A DNA stretch of 60,095 nucleotides from assembly GCA_016744455.1 (NCBI GenBank), contig JADGEI010000022.1, positions 1-60,095 on the forward strand, given 5' to 3'. Numbering within the stretch: the first letter of the stretch is position 1; every line of letters begins with the position of its first letter. Of the stretch, positions 40,693 to 50,164 are shown piece by piece. Source of the DNA: Alcanivoracaceae bacterium (GTDB lineage: Bacteria > Pseudomonadota > Gammaproteobacteria > Xanthomonadales > Marinicellaceae). A program made the translations under genes and the position numbers. Under the pieces are notes generated by a model. That model was given only the letters and a program-made list of their open reading frames with translations. It was not told the origin of the DNA and did no database searches.

Positions 40693-43599
40693 CTAGATTT
40701 TTATCACTATTAACATTTTTTCATTTAATGCTTCTTGGTAATGCTTAATTAGATAAGAAAAATTCCAGTCTTGAGGTAATTTTTTGTTCCATAGATAGCC
40801 AATAGCACAATCTCTGCCGCCGTGTTTTGCGGAATAAAGGGCTAAGTCAGCTAGTTGGATGGTTTTATTCCAATCAGGGTTATTAGGTTGAGATAGGGCG
40901 AATCCAATAGAACAACGAATAGAAAAAGATGTCCCTTCATCTAGGGATATTTTCAATTTCCTACAATTTTTGAGGATGTTACTTGCTAATTTCTGTAAAC
41001 TAACAGAATCAGTTTGTTTGCAAACGACAAGAAACTCTTCTCCGCCCCAGCGAGCTGCTATTTGATGGTTATTTGTTGTATTTGTCAACATATTGGCGAA
41101 TTGCTTTAAGGCTATGTCACCAGCCATATGACCATAATTATCATTAACTGCTTTAAAAAAATCTAAATCAATTATGAGTATGCCTAATTTTCCTGTATCT
41201 GACTTTGGAGTGTTTTCCAGTATTTCTCTAACATTATTTCGATTTGCAAGTTTGGTTAAATTATCGTAATTTGCCATCCACTCAAGGCCTTTATTAACCT
41301 TCTCTAGTTCCTTGGTCCTTTTTTTTACTTGGTGTTCCAATCTGCTTGAATACTGTTTTATTTTATAATTTCGATAAAGGAATATAGCTAAAATAATGGC
41401 AAAAATTAATGACATAAACCAATAAGTCTTCCAAAATGGGGGGATGATTTTGAAAGGAAAAGTAGCTGGGTGCCTATTCCATTCCCCTTGTCCAATGCGT
41501 GCTGTAACCTCAAACATATAATCACCTGTTGCTAAGGAATCTATTTGTAATTCATTTAAACGCGTTTCTCGCCATTGTGACTCAGGGCCTTTATTCAAAC
41601 GGTATCGGTAATTTACATCGGGTGCACGTTGAAAACTAATGCCGGAAAAATTAAATTGCATGCTGCTGTCTTTTTGGTGAATTTTAGCCTGTTTCTTTAA
41701 AGGGAGTAATTGTTGGTTATTGCTAACTGATATCAACTGAATGGGTGGCGGTGTAGTAGATCCGGGCTTAAAGTCAGAAGCAAATTGGCTGACGCCTTCA
41801 CCAGTACCAAACCATAGGTTGTCTTCGTTATCACGGTAGCCTGCACCACGATTGATAAGATCATATACTAAGCCTTCCCGTGAAGTGATGACAGTGAAGT
41901 TTTTCCCATCAAATATGGCAACACCACGACTAGTACCAACCCATATTTTACCATCCTTACTTGGTAATAACACCGTGCAATTGTTATGTGGTAAACCTTC
42001 AATAGTAGACCAATTGTTAAATACACCATCTTTGAAATAGCTTAATCCATTAGTGGTTGCAATCCACAGTCCGCCAGATTTATCTTCGTAAAGATCGTTA
42101 ATAAAGTTTGCAGGTAACCCATCATCAGTAGCCCAATTTTTAAATTTTCCATTGCTATAATTTGCCAGTCCATTTGCTGTTGCTATCCACAGTTCATTAT
42201 TTGAGTTTTCGTAAATTCGATTTATTCTGTTGTCAGGAAGCCCGTTCATTTTATTGTATTGCGTAAATTTGTGACCGTTAAAAAAATGGAGGCCATTGTT
42301 TGTTCCAATCCAGAAACTATTATTTTCTTTCTGTATTATCTGATAGATTACTGAGCCACCTAATCCATCGCTTTCATCAAAGTTATTAATTCCATTGGTG
42401 TGGAAATGACTAATCCCATCCAATGTTCCAAACCAAGGTTCATCATTTTTATCAATTATGACAGATAAAACTTTATTATGAAGAAGCCCGTCATTTCGTG
42501 TAATGTGTGTAAATTTATTTTGACATAACTTACTTACACCATTACCATTAGTGCTAAACCACATACAACCTTTTTTATCATGAGCAATCGAGTAGACATT
42601 GGGGTTTGGAAACCCTGGTTGAGCCTTCCAGTTAAGTACTTTTGATGTGCTTAATCTAGCAATGCCGCCGCCATAAGTTCCATACCATATATTATTTTCG
42701 CTGTCTTGAAATATGCTGTTGACACTGTTATCTGGTAAGCCATCTTTTATATCCATGTGAATACTTGAAAGATTTTTATCAATCTTATACACACCATAGT
42801 CACGCGTACCAATCCAAATATTGTTCAAATTGTCTCTGGTTATGGTATTGACAGTTTGATTACTTAAATCTTTATCGAGTTTAAGTATTTCAAAAGATTG
42901 GCCATTATAAAAATATATGCCATTTCTTGTTCCAGCCCAGATAGTGCCATCTGAGTGTTGATAAAATGTTCGAACTTCGGATTTTTCCCCTTGCCATTTT
43001 ATATTTTTTATTTCTCCTTTGTTAATTTGAATAATTCTATTTGAAAGCCCTGCCCAAATATTCCCTTGTCTATCAACTAAAACAGATCGAATGCGGTCAG
43101 AAGGCATTCCTGATTTAAAATCAAGTATTTGTATGACTTTTGGATGTTCTCCAGTTTGAATGTGTAAAAGGCCTGATCCATAAGTTGCAACCCAAAGTGT
43201 GCCGTCATCAGCTTCACTAATGGCTCTCGATGTGGTGTTTTTTGGCCAATCACTAAGTGTTTGAAATTTAATTCCATCAAACCAGGCAAGGCCACGTTCA
43301 CTGGCAACCCATAATGTACCATCTTGTGATTTGTATAAATCCCTACCTAAGTTATGAGGCAGCCCATCCTTTTGTCCATAGGTCCAGAATTGAGTGCCAT
43401 CGAAACGGTTAATTCCCGTACGAGTTGCAATCCATAAAAAACCAAGTTCATCTTGCTCAATGGCAAATATAACAGTATCTTCTAATCCGTCTGATATCTT
43501 TAATGTTGCAAACGGTAATTGTTGTGCTTGTGTTGTGAATGAGTTGATTGTAAATAAATACAAAACCAGTACTAAAAATGCTTTTGATGTCAATTTCAT
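40693..43599 (-). CDS. Two-propeller Y_Y_Y sensor diguanylate cyclase
   Basis: This large membrane sensor is predicted to make cyclic di-GMP. The start is the ATG giving MKLTSKAFLVLVLYLF, which opens a signal peptide ending near TQAQQ; the open frame continues 30 codons upstream without signal features. The 968-residue protein has 14 Reg_prop-type repeats (pattern DG.LWVAT..G). That number is enough for two seven-bladed periplasmic propellers. A Y_Y_Y domain follows, then one membrane helix (FMSLIFAIILAIFLY), a coiled coil and a GGDEF domain with GGEEF. The RxxD inhibitory site is missing (NNHQ at that place). The ligand is unknown. Confidence 0.92.
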   Translation of the reverse strand: MKLTSKAFLVLVLYLFTINSFTTQAQQLPFATLKISDGLEDTVIFAIEQDELGFLWIATRTGINRFDGTQFWTYGQKDGLPHNLGRDLYKSQDGTLWVASERGLAWFDGIKFQTLSDWPKNTTSRAISEADDGTLWVATYGSGLLHIQTGEHPKVIQILDFKSGMPSDRIRSVLVDRQGNIWAGLSNRIIQINKGEIKNIKWQGEKSEVRTFYQHSDGTIWAGTRNGIYFYNGQSFEILKLDKDLSNQTVNTITRDNLNNIWIGTRDYGVYKIDKNLSSIHMDIKDGLPDNSVNSIFQDSENNIWYGTYGGGIARLSTSKVLNWKAQPGFPNPNVYSIAHDKKGCMWFSTNGNGVSKLCQNKFTHITRNDGLLHNKVLSVIIDKNDEPWFGTLDGISHFHTNGINNFDESDGLGGSVIYQIIQKENNSFWIGTNNGLHFFNGHKFTQYNKMNGLPDNRINRIYENSNNELWIATANGLANYSNGKFKNWATDDGLPANFINDLYEDKSGGLWIATTNGLSYFKDGVFNNWSTIEGLPHNNCTVLLPSKDGKIWVGTSRGVAIFDGKNFTVITSREGLVYDLINRGAGYRDNEDNLWFGTGEGVSQFASDFKPGSTTPPPIQLISVSNNQQLLPLKKQAKIHQKDSSMQFNFSGISFQRAPDVNYRYRLNKGPESQWRETRLNELQIDSLATGDYMFEVTARIGQGEWNRHPATFPFKIIPPFWKTYWFMSLIFAIILAIFLYRNYKIKQYSSRLEHQVKKRTKELEKVNKGLEWMANYDNLTKLANRNNVREILENTPKSDTGKLGILIIDLDFFKAVNDNYGHMAGDIALKQFANMLTNTTNNHQIAARWGGEEFLVVCKQTDSVSLQKLASNILKNCRKLKISLDEGTSFSIRCSIGFALSQPNNPDWNKTIQLADLALYSAKHGGRDCAIGYLWNKKLPQDWNFSYLIKHYQEALNEKMLIVIKI

Positions 43600-43815
43600 G
43601 CCAATAATCTTACCATTAATTACTAGGATTGCACAAATTTTGAAAGATGAAATCATCAAATTATGTGAGGTCAACATGATACAACACACAAAGCAAGCCT
43701 TGAAGGATAGGAAATCAGCAAATTAAGGTGGCATTGGAAAATACATGACTTTTGGCATGGATATATCTAATGCATTTCATTTATAATAAGTTTTTTAATT
43801 ATTTAGCAATTTTCT

Positions 43816-46800
43816 GTGAAATTAACCCAAGCATCATTAAAGAACCGAGTGGCTGTCGCAGTTGGCGTATTATTGGTGGCAATTTTTGGTTACATCAGCT
43901 TAACAAAATTACCTATTCAATTGGCTCCCAATGTTGAGCGACCTGCGATTGGTGTTAATACATCCTGGCGTGGAGCGGCACCTGAAGAAATTGAATCCGA
44001 AATTCTTGAGCCTCAAGAGAAAGTATTTCAAGGTTTACCTGGGCTAACTCAAATGTCATCAACTGCCAGTCCAGGTGGTGCAGCTATAGTATTAGAATTT
44101 GCCAGTGATATGGATATGCAAAGAGCCTTAGTTGAGGTTATTAATAGGTTAAACCAAGTGCCGGCCTACCCAGTTGATGCTACTGAACCAAGAGTTAACC
44201 TTGGTGCTAGTAGATTTGGCGGCAATCCAATTGCATGGTTTTCATTTAATCTATTACCTGGTAATTCAAGAGATATTGCTACGTATCAAGACTTTATTAA
44301 CGACAATGTAGTCCCAAAGGTTGAGCAAATTAAAGGGGTCACTGCTGTTCGATCATTTGGCGGTAGACCTTATGAACTGCGCATCACTTTTGATCCATTT
44401 AAAGCGGCAACCTTGGGTGTTGATTTAACCCAGTTTGCCAATTTAAGTAGCGCTTTTCGAAATGTTTCTGCAGGTAACAAAGACGTAGGTAAACGTAAAT
44501 ATACCATTCGTTACGAAGGCAAATACGATGCCAGTGATTTGTCAGATATGATACTCCAATGGCGCGATGGCAAGCCTATTTACTTACGTGACGTGGCAAA
44601 TATTCAGATGCAGATGCAAGATATAGCAGGCTCAATTACGCAGAATGGAAAATCTGCTATAGTGATGAATGTTATTCCTGAAGCAGGAGTAAATGTTCTG
44701 GATGTGATGAATCAACTCAAAGCTACTGTTAAACAGATGGAACAAGGTCTATTAAAAGACAATGGACTTGGTATTAAGCAACTTTATGATGAAACCATCT
44801 ATACTAAATCATCTATATCGATGGTACAAAATAATTTATTACTAGGCATGTTTTTAGCCATTGTAATTTTATGGTTTTTCTTAAAGAGAGCGATTCCTGC
44901 CTTAATAGTCGCCATAGCTATTCCAATATGTTTGTTAGCATCGTTTATTGCTATGGAAATTTTGGGTCGTTCCTTAAATATTATTTCATTAGCTGGTTTG
45001 GCTTTCGCTACCGGAATGGTGCTAGATGCTGCTATAGTTGTATTAGAAAACATTATACGGCAACGAGAGAAAGGGCTTAAAGCCACGGCAGCGTCATTGA
45101 TAGGTACCACTCAGGTTTGGGCAGCACTGTTGGCATCCACAGCGACAACTGTAGCTATTTTCTTGCCTATTATATTCCTTAAGGACGAATCAGGTCAGTT
45201 GTTTGCAGATTTAGCTGTAACCATTTCTGTCTCTATTGTTGTTTCATTAATTGTGGCAGTTACCGTATTGCCCGCTGCAGCATCAAAGTGGATCAAAGAT
45301 GAGAAATTTGATGACCATCATTATCATTGGTGGGAAAATGTTGCAGGGTTTATTTCTAATATTACCAATACGAGAAAAAAGCAAATCAGTTGGATTTTAA
45401 TATTAACCTTGGTGCCTATTTTACTAGCTTATTCAATTATTCCTCCTGCCGATTATTTACCTGCAGGTAAACGCAATCAGAGTTTTGGATTTTTGTTACC
45501 ACAACCTGGTTTATCAGTGAAATCAGCACGAGAAGACTTGGTTAATGTTATTAAAGAGAGGTTGCAACCTTATGTAGATGGAGATAAACAACCACAGGTG
45601 AGAAACTACTTTTTAGGGTTGTTTGGTCAAGGAGCTTTTTTAGGTGTTAGAGCGATAAATGCGGATGAAGTTGATAGGTTGTTAGAAATAGTTAACGGTG
45701 AGGTTTTAAAAGATTTACCTGATACTTTCGGTTTTGCTAGGAGGGCATCAATTTTTAGAGGTATTGGTGGAGCTAGACAGATTAATGTTGATTTACAAGG
45801 TGTTGATTTTGAAAAAATATTGGATGTTGGTAAAGCCGCTTTTGGTAAAATTCAACAGCTGATTCCAAAAGCACAAGTGCGACCGTCTCCCTCATTGGAA
45901 TATGGGGAACCAGAACTGCGCCTTAAACCCAATGATCGTGCTTTAGCAGAAGCGGGGTGGAACAGAGGACAATTATCGAGTATCATTAGATCATTGGGTA
46001 ACGGCAATTTTGTAGGAGAATATTTTAATGGCACACGACGATATAATGTTGTTTTACGAAATGATGACTGGCTTACTCCTGAACAATTTAAAGATGTTCC
46101 GTTATATACTGCATCTGGCGAAATTTTAGCTCTTGGAGATTTAACTAGTATTGAAAGAACAGCTGGGCCTAGCCAGATTGCTAGGCTTGATAGGCTTAGA
46201 ACCTTAACTCTACAAGTGACTTTGCCAGATGATGTTCCTTTAGAAGCTGGTATGAATTTATTACAAAAAGAACTGACTCCTATGTTGAATGAAATGATGC
46301 CTGAAAATAGTATGATTAATTATCGTGGTACGGCAGAGTCATTGACTATCGCCTTAAAGAGTCTAACCAATTCATTTTTACTGGCAATTATTATACTGTA
46401 TTTGCTAATTAGTGCGATGTTTCAATCATTTAAAGATTCATTATTGGTTATTGCAACGATTCCTATGGCGACTGTTGGTGGCATTTTAGCGATTCGACTA
46501 ATGGATATGGTAGTTGGCCAACAGATGGATTTGCTCACTATGATAGGGTTTATAATTTTGCTAGGTTTGGTGGTCAACAACGCTATCTTGTTGGTTGACC
46601 GAGCACGGATGGCACGGGCTGACGGAATGAGCCGAGAAGCAGCAGTTAAAAATGCAGTGTTATTGCGTATCAGACCGATATTAATGAGCACCTTGACCAG
46701 TATATTTGGTATGCTGCCATTATTATTAATTCCTGGATCAGGAACAGAGCTGTACCGAGGATTAGCTGCTGTGATAGTTGGTGGTATGTTTTTGTCCACT

Positions 46801-46938
46801 TTATTTACCTTAATATTATTACCTAGTTTACTGAAGTTGTTTACCAATGATACTATTGAATTAGAAGGCATAGAGTTTCAAAATTCAAATAAACTTAATC
46901 AAGCAAAACAGAATAAAGAAAATTATGACAATGTTTAA
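43816..46938 (+). CDS. RND-family efflux transporter, inner-membrane pump
   Basis: This proton-driven tripartite efflux pump protein has 1040 residues in two homologous halves, each one helix, a large periplasmic domain, then five or six helices. The helix 4 relay reads LDAAIVVLEN, with Asp404 kept but Ala405 where AcrB has a second Asp. The helix 10-11 region has GLVVNNAILLVD and RIRPILMSTLTSIFG. The start is a GTG at 43816 without a clear ribosome site. A TATAAT lies at 43782-43787, 29 nt upstream. Substrate cannot be inferred. The adaptor gene overlaps its end by 14 nt, and no outer-membrane TolC gene is present. Confidence 0.94.
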   Translation: MKLTQASLKNRVAVAVGVLLVAIFGYISLTKLPIQLAPNVERPAIGVNTSWRGAAPEEIESEILEPQEKVFQGLPGLTQMSSTASPGGAAIVLEFASDMDMQRALVEVINRLNQVPAYPVDATEPRVNLGASRFGGNPIAWFSFNLLPGNSRDIATYQDFINDNVVPKVEQIKGVTAVRSFGGRPYELRITFDPFKAATLGVDLTQFANLSSAFRNVSAGNKDVGKRKYTIRYEGKYDASDLSDMILQWRDGKPIYLRDVANIQMQMQDIAGSITQNGKSAIVMNVIPEAGVNVLDVMNQLKATVKQMEQGLLKDNGLGIKQLYDETIYTKSSISMVQNNLLLGMFLAIVILWFFLKRAIPALIVAIAIPICLLASFIAMEILGRSLNIISLAGLAFATGMVLDAAIVVLENIIRQREKGLKATAASLIGTTQVWAALLASTATTVAIFLPIIFLKDESGQLFADLAVTISVSIVVSLIVAVTVLPAAASKWIKDEKFDDHHYHWWENVAGFISNITNTRKKQISWILILTLVPILLAYSIIPPADYLPAGKRNQSFGFLLPQPGLSVKSAREDLVNVIKERLQPYVDGDKQPQVRNYFLGLFGQGAFLGVRAINADEVDRLLEIVNGEVLKDLPDTFGFARRASIFRGIGGARQINVDLQGVDFEKILDVGKAAFGKIQQLIPKAQVRPSPSLEYGEPELRLKPNDRALAEAGWNRGQLSSIIRSLGNGNFVGEYFNGTRRYNVVLRNDDWLTPEQFKDVPLYTASGEILALGDLTSIERTAGPSQIARLDRLRTLTLQVTLPDDVPLEAGMNLLQKELTPMLNEMMPENSMINYRGTAESLTIALKSLTNSFLLAIIILYLLISAMFQSFKDSLLVIATIPMATVGGILAIRLMDMVVGQQMDLLTMIGFIILLGLVVNNAILLVDRARMARADGMSREAAVKNAVLLRIRPILMSTLTSIFGMLPLLLIPGSGTELYRGLAAVIVGGMFLSTLFTLILLPSLLKLFTNDTIELEGIEFQNSNKLNQAKQNKENYDNV

Positions 46939-47968
46939 TTTAATAAGAAAGACGCTATTATTATCACTTGTGTTCGTAGTAAATGTTCATGCTCAATTTA
47001 ATGGCCCAGCGCCAGTTAAGGTTGCAAAAGTACAAGAATTCATGATGGCTCCAATTCGTAAAATACCAGCCAGTGTTCAAGCAAAATTTATTTCGACAAT
47101 CAAAGCAGAATCAAAAGGCATAGTTAATAGCCTAGTAGATGTTGGTAGTTTTGTGGAGCACGGTGAGGCTCTAGCGGAACTCAGTGATACTCAAGCTGCG
47201 CTCCGAGAACAAGAATTAAATAATGCTGTCTCAAGTGCCAGTGCTAGATTTGATTTTCTGAAGTCGGAAAATGCACGGTTGAAGGATTTAGTGGGTAAGA
47301 ATCTCATATCAAATTCTGAATTAGAACAAAATCAATCTGATTATCTAGCTGCAAAAGGCAATCTTGCGCAAGTACAATCAAGGTTTGACCAGTATATAGA
47401 TCAAGTAACAAAGTTGACAATTTATGCCCCTTTTGATGGTCATGTGATGCAACAACATGCTCAACCAGGTCAATTATTAAATTTTGGAGATAGTGTTATT
47501 GAGTTTATGCAAGCTGGCAACTTAGAAGTTGTCGTTAATGTTCCTTATAAATACAAATCACAAATTAATAATCAAGCCATATGGGATGTTCAAACTGAAG
47601 AAGGTAGAATTATTAAGGCACCTATTAGTAGATTTATACCAGCAGCTACAGGCATGTCACATACCGTAGAAGTTCATTTGGCCGTTAATGATGAAGACAT
47701 TTGGTCTGGTGAGGCGGTAACTGTATTTGTGCCTAAACAGGAAAAAACGCAAGTTATGGCAATACCTCGAGATGCGTTGGTTATTCGGGGAAGTGGTACA
47801 TTTGTCTATACTGTAGTTGAAAATAAAGCACATAAAATAGATGTGAAAGTTGGTATGGCACAAGGAGATTTGATTGAAATTACTGGCAAGCTGTCTCTAG
47901 ATGACGTCGTTATAACTCGAGGTAATGAACGTCTAAGACCTCAGGCTGTCGTGAGAGTGATTAATTAA
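46925..47968 (+). CDS. RND efflux periplasmic adaptor subunit
   Basis: This is a membrane fusion protein that connects the RND pump to an outer-membrane channel. The 347-residue protein has a signal peptide (residues 1 to about 23, VVNVHAQ). It then has a lipoyl-like half-motif with IKAESKGIVNSLVDVGSFVEHGEAL, a helical hairpin (about 88-150) and the second lipoyl half, DQVTKLTIYAPFDGHVMQ. Beta-barrel and membrane-proximal domains follow. It is encoded after its pump, the reverse of the common adaptor-pump order, and is followed 6 nt later by an SRAP gene. Confidence 0.94.
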   Translation: MTMFNLIRKTLLLSLVFVVNVHAQFNGPAPVKVAKVQEFMMAPIRKIPASVQAKFISTIKAESKGIVNSLVDVGSFVEHGEALAELSDTQAALREQELNNAVSSASARFDFLKSENARLKDLVGKNLISNSELEQNQSDYLAAKGNLAQVQSRFDQYIDQVTKLTIYAPFDGHVMQQHAQPGQLLNFGDSVIEFMQAGNLEVVVNVPYKYKSQINNQAIWDVQTEEGRIIKAPISRFIPAATGMSHTVEVHLAVNDEDIWSGEAVTVFVPKQEKTQVMAIPRDALVIRGSGTFVYTVVENKAHKIDVKVGMAQGDLIEITGKLSLDDVVITRGNERLRPQAVVRVIN

Positions 47969-47974
47969 ATAATA

Positions 47975-48628
47975 ATGTGCGGAGCTTATGCAGCAATTAA
48001 CAATCCTTTTGTCAATACTCTGACAACATCTTTAAATGTTACAAAGGTAGAAACTAGAAATATACGTGTTCCTGCATCAACAATACAAATTGTGCATGAA
48101 AATGAATTTGGAAGAAATCTTGTTGATGCAAAGTGGTGGTTAATGCTGAATGCTGATGGCCGACCGAATTATAAATATGCCACATTTAATAGTCGCAGTG
48201 ACAAACTCTTTTCCTCGAGGTTGACCAAAGGTTTATTTAAAACATCCCGTTGCATCATTCCAGCAGCAGGAATTATCGAAGGCCAAAATAAAAAATACCA
48301 TTACATCCAAGGTAAAGATAAGGCAATAGCACTGGGTGGAATTTACAAATCTTATCATTTGGCTAATGAAACAATCACCACGGCATCAATCATCACATGT
48401 CCTGGTAACCCTCAATTAGAGGGTATTCATGCAAAATCTATTCCATTGATGTTGGACGCTAATGATAAAGACTTAATTAATGCTTGGTTAAACCCTGATT
48501 TTAAAGATTCGTTAGCATTTGAGTATTTGTTAAACAATAAAATCAATCAAGATTTGTTGGCAACACCTATTCAGGGTGCAAGAAATCTAAAATCAAATGG
48601 AAGTAATATAATATTGCATGCTGAATGA
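47975..48628 (+). CDS. SRAP-domain abasic-site shield protein (YedK/HMCES family)
   Basis: Family members use Cys2 to form a stable thiazolidine crosslink with abasic sites in single-stranded DNA. The 217-residue protein has Cys2 directly after the initiator Met (MCGAY), Asn72 in FNSRSD, Glu102 in the CIIPAAGIIEGQ region, and His152 in the GIHAKSIPLML loop, which together make up the known active site. The CIIPAAGIIEG segment differs from the usual PADGFYEW form. The stop overlaps the next gene (ATGA), a DNA glycosylase that creates abasic sites. Confidence 0.9.
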   Translation: MCGAYAAINNPFVNTLTTSLNVTKVETRNIRVPASTIQIVHENEFGRNLVDAKWWLMLNADGRPNYKYATFNSRSDKLFSSRLTKGLFKTSRCIIPAAGIIEGQNKKYHYIQGKDKAIALGGIYKSYHLANETITTASIITCPGNPQLEGIHAKSIPLMLDANDKDLINAWLNPDFKDSLAFEYLLNNKINQDLLATPIQGARNLKSNGSNIILHAE

Positions 48629-49518
48629 AAAAACTAACCATAAAAACACCGGCTCATTTTAGTTTTACACAAAATCTAAGCTTCCTAGATCGTGGTTATA
48701 AGGAGTGTTTATATACTGTAGATAAAAAGTCAGTAACACGATTGGTAAAAATAGATACAAGCTTGGTATTGATTCGTGTTTCATCTACTAGTGATAATGA
48801 TAAATTAGTCATATCAGTCAAAAATACAAAATCCAATGCTGATATTCAATGCAAAATTGAAGACTACATTGTTGACTGGTTCGATTTAAATAGAGACCTT
48901 AAACCTTTTTATTCATTATTAAAAATACACCCACAAACAAAACGCTTTCCAGTTAAATACAAAGGGCTCAGATTAATGGGCATTGTCGATTTATTTGAAG
49001 CCTTGTGTTGGTGTGTTATTGGGCAACAAATCAATTTAACTTTTGCCCATAAAATTAAAAAAAGACTGGTTCACAGGTATGGTGATAAAGTTATTGAAGG
49101 AAAAAATACACACTATTGCTTTCCGTCTCCTCGGACTTTACTCAAAGCTAATAGAGAAGAGTTGGTGAAAATGAAATTTTCAAAACAAAAAATTAACTAT
49201 ATTTATACAATATCAGAAGCTTTTTGTTCAGGCGAACTGAACCGTGATGAGTTATTAAAGTTACCCAAATCAGAGCAAATGAATAGATTGTTGGCCATCA
49301 AAGGTATAGGCCCTTGGACAGCAAATTATGTTTCGATGAAGTCCCTTCGTGATATGACTTGTATTGCCTATGGAGATACTGGTTTAAGTTCAGCTTTACA
49401 TAAACATTTTGCTACTGAAAAGAAGCCTAGTAAAGCCACTATTGATAGAATATTCCAATCATTTTCAGGTTGGGAATCTTATTTAAATTTTTACTTGTGG
49501 AGATCTTTGAGTGATTAA
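48625..49518 (+). CDS. DNA-3-methyladenine glycosylase II (AlkA-like)
   Basis: This enzyme removes alkylated bases and leaves abasic sites. The 297-residue protein has an AlkA-like N-terminal domain, the family segment WCVIGQQI (about 129-136), a helix-hairpin-helix motif with LLAIKGIGPWTANYV (222-236), and the catalytic Asp251 in AYGDTGL. It overlaps the SRAP gene by 4 nt. The pairing makes functional sense: the glycosylase generates the lesion that the SRAP protein caps. It is the last gene of the RND-adaptor-SRAP-AlkA operon. Confidence 0.9.
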   Translation: MKKLTIKTPAHFSFTQNLSFLDRGYKECLYTVDKKSVTRLVKIDTSLVLIRVSSTSDNDKLVISVKNTKSNADIQCKIEDYIVDWFDLNRDLKPFYSLLKIHPQTKRFPVKYKGLRLMGIVDLFEALCWCVIGQQINLTFAHKIKKRLVHRYGDKVIEGKNTHYCFPSPRTLLKANREELVKMKFSKQKINYIYTISEAFCSGELNRDELLKLPKSEQMNRLLAIKGIGPWTANYVSMKSLRDMTCIAYGDTGLSSALHKHFATEKKPSKATIDRIFQSFSGWESYLNFYLWRSLSD

Positions 49519-49543
49519 AATTGCCGTTTCTAATGTAAAGGTA

Positions 49544-49585
49544 CGGACCTATGTGCCCGGACCTATGTGCCTGTCCGTGTTTTTA
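49544..49585 (+). terminator. Terminator with a tandemly duplicated left arm
   Basis: The 14-bp unit CGGACCTATGTGCC occurs twice in tandem (49544-49557 and 49558-49571) and is followed by GTCCGT (49573-49578) and TTTTT. Either CGGAC can pair with GTCCG, so two alternative hairpins end in the same T run. It probably ends the operon that closes with the AlkA gene. Confidence 0.6.
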
Positions 49586-49610
49586 GTTTTATTATTTGTA
49601 TTGTAGAACC

Positions 49611-49632
49611 GGAGCACACGCAGGTGTGCTCC
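49611..49632. repeat. Perfect 9-bp palindrome (GC-rich)
   Basis: GGAGCACAC (49611-49619) pairs with GTGTGCTCC (49624-49632) around GCAG. It stands out in an AT-rich gap and may be an end signal for the leftward peroxidase gene or a member of a dispersed palindromic repeat family. Only this one copy is seen in the window. Confidence 0.6.
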
Positions 49633-49657
49633 CTTACGTGGTTGTAAAATAAGAAAA

Positions 49658-50140
49658 TCAACTATCCAAAGCCTTCTTAATATATTTTTCAATATCTTTA
49701 GGTTTTTTTGTTGGCGCAAAACGTTTGATTGGTTGACCATCTTTTCCAATTAAAAATTTGGTAAAATTCCATTTGATATTCTTGCCAAGTGTTCCGCCTA
49801 ATTCCTCTTTTAAATATTCAAATATCGGGTGAGCATTTTTGCCATTGACATCTACTTTATCAAACATAGTAAAATCAACCCCGTAATTTTTTAAGCAAAA
49901 TGTAGCAATTTCATCATTAGTTCCTGGCTCTTGTCCAGCGAACTGGTTGCATGGAAAACCGAGTATTTTTAAACCAGCATCTTTGTATTCTTCATGCAAT
50001 TTTTGTAAGCCTTCAAACTGTGGTGTTAAACCGCACTTACTGGCAGTATTGACAACCAGGACGACATTATTATCATACTTTTGCATGGATATTTCTTTAC
50101 CTGTAATATTTTGCGCTTTGAAATCGTGAAAGTTGCTCAT
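49658..50140 (-). CDS. Glutathione peroxidase family protein (thiol peroxidase)
   Basis: This protein reduces hydrogen and lipid hydroperoxides, in bacteria usually with thioredoxin. The 160-residue protein has peroxidatic Cys36 in NTASKCGLTPQ, Cys64 in GFPCNQF, Gln70 in FAGQEPG, and Trp124-Asn125 in KWNFTKFLI, which form the catalytic tetrad with Cys36. It contains Cys rather than selenocysteine. No signal peptide is present, so it is cytosolic. It lies 24 nt downstream of the alkB gene on the same strand and may share its transcript. Confidence 0.95.
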   Translation of the reverse strand: MSNFHDFKAQNITGKEISMQKYDNNVVLVVNTASKCGLTPQFEGLQKLHEEYKDAGLKILGFPCNQFAGQEPGTNDEIATFCLKNYGVDFTMFDKVDVNGKNAHPIFEYLKEELGGTLGKNIKWNFTKFLIGKDGQPIKRFAPTKKPKDIEKYIKKALDS

Positions 50141-50164
50141 TATGTATACCTCAAATATTTCTAG

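Noticed and set aside
43394-43726. Plus-strand open frame opposite the start of the propeller sensor
   Set aside because: No recognisable domain, no ribosome site, and it is antisense to strong Reg_prop and signal-peptide coding.
49544-49571. CRISPR array
   Set aside because: There are only two adjacent 14-bp units with no spacers and no cas genes; the structure is better explained as a terminator.
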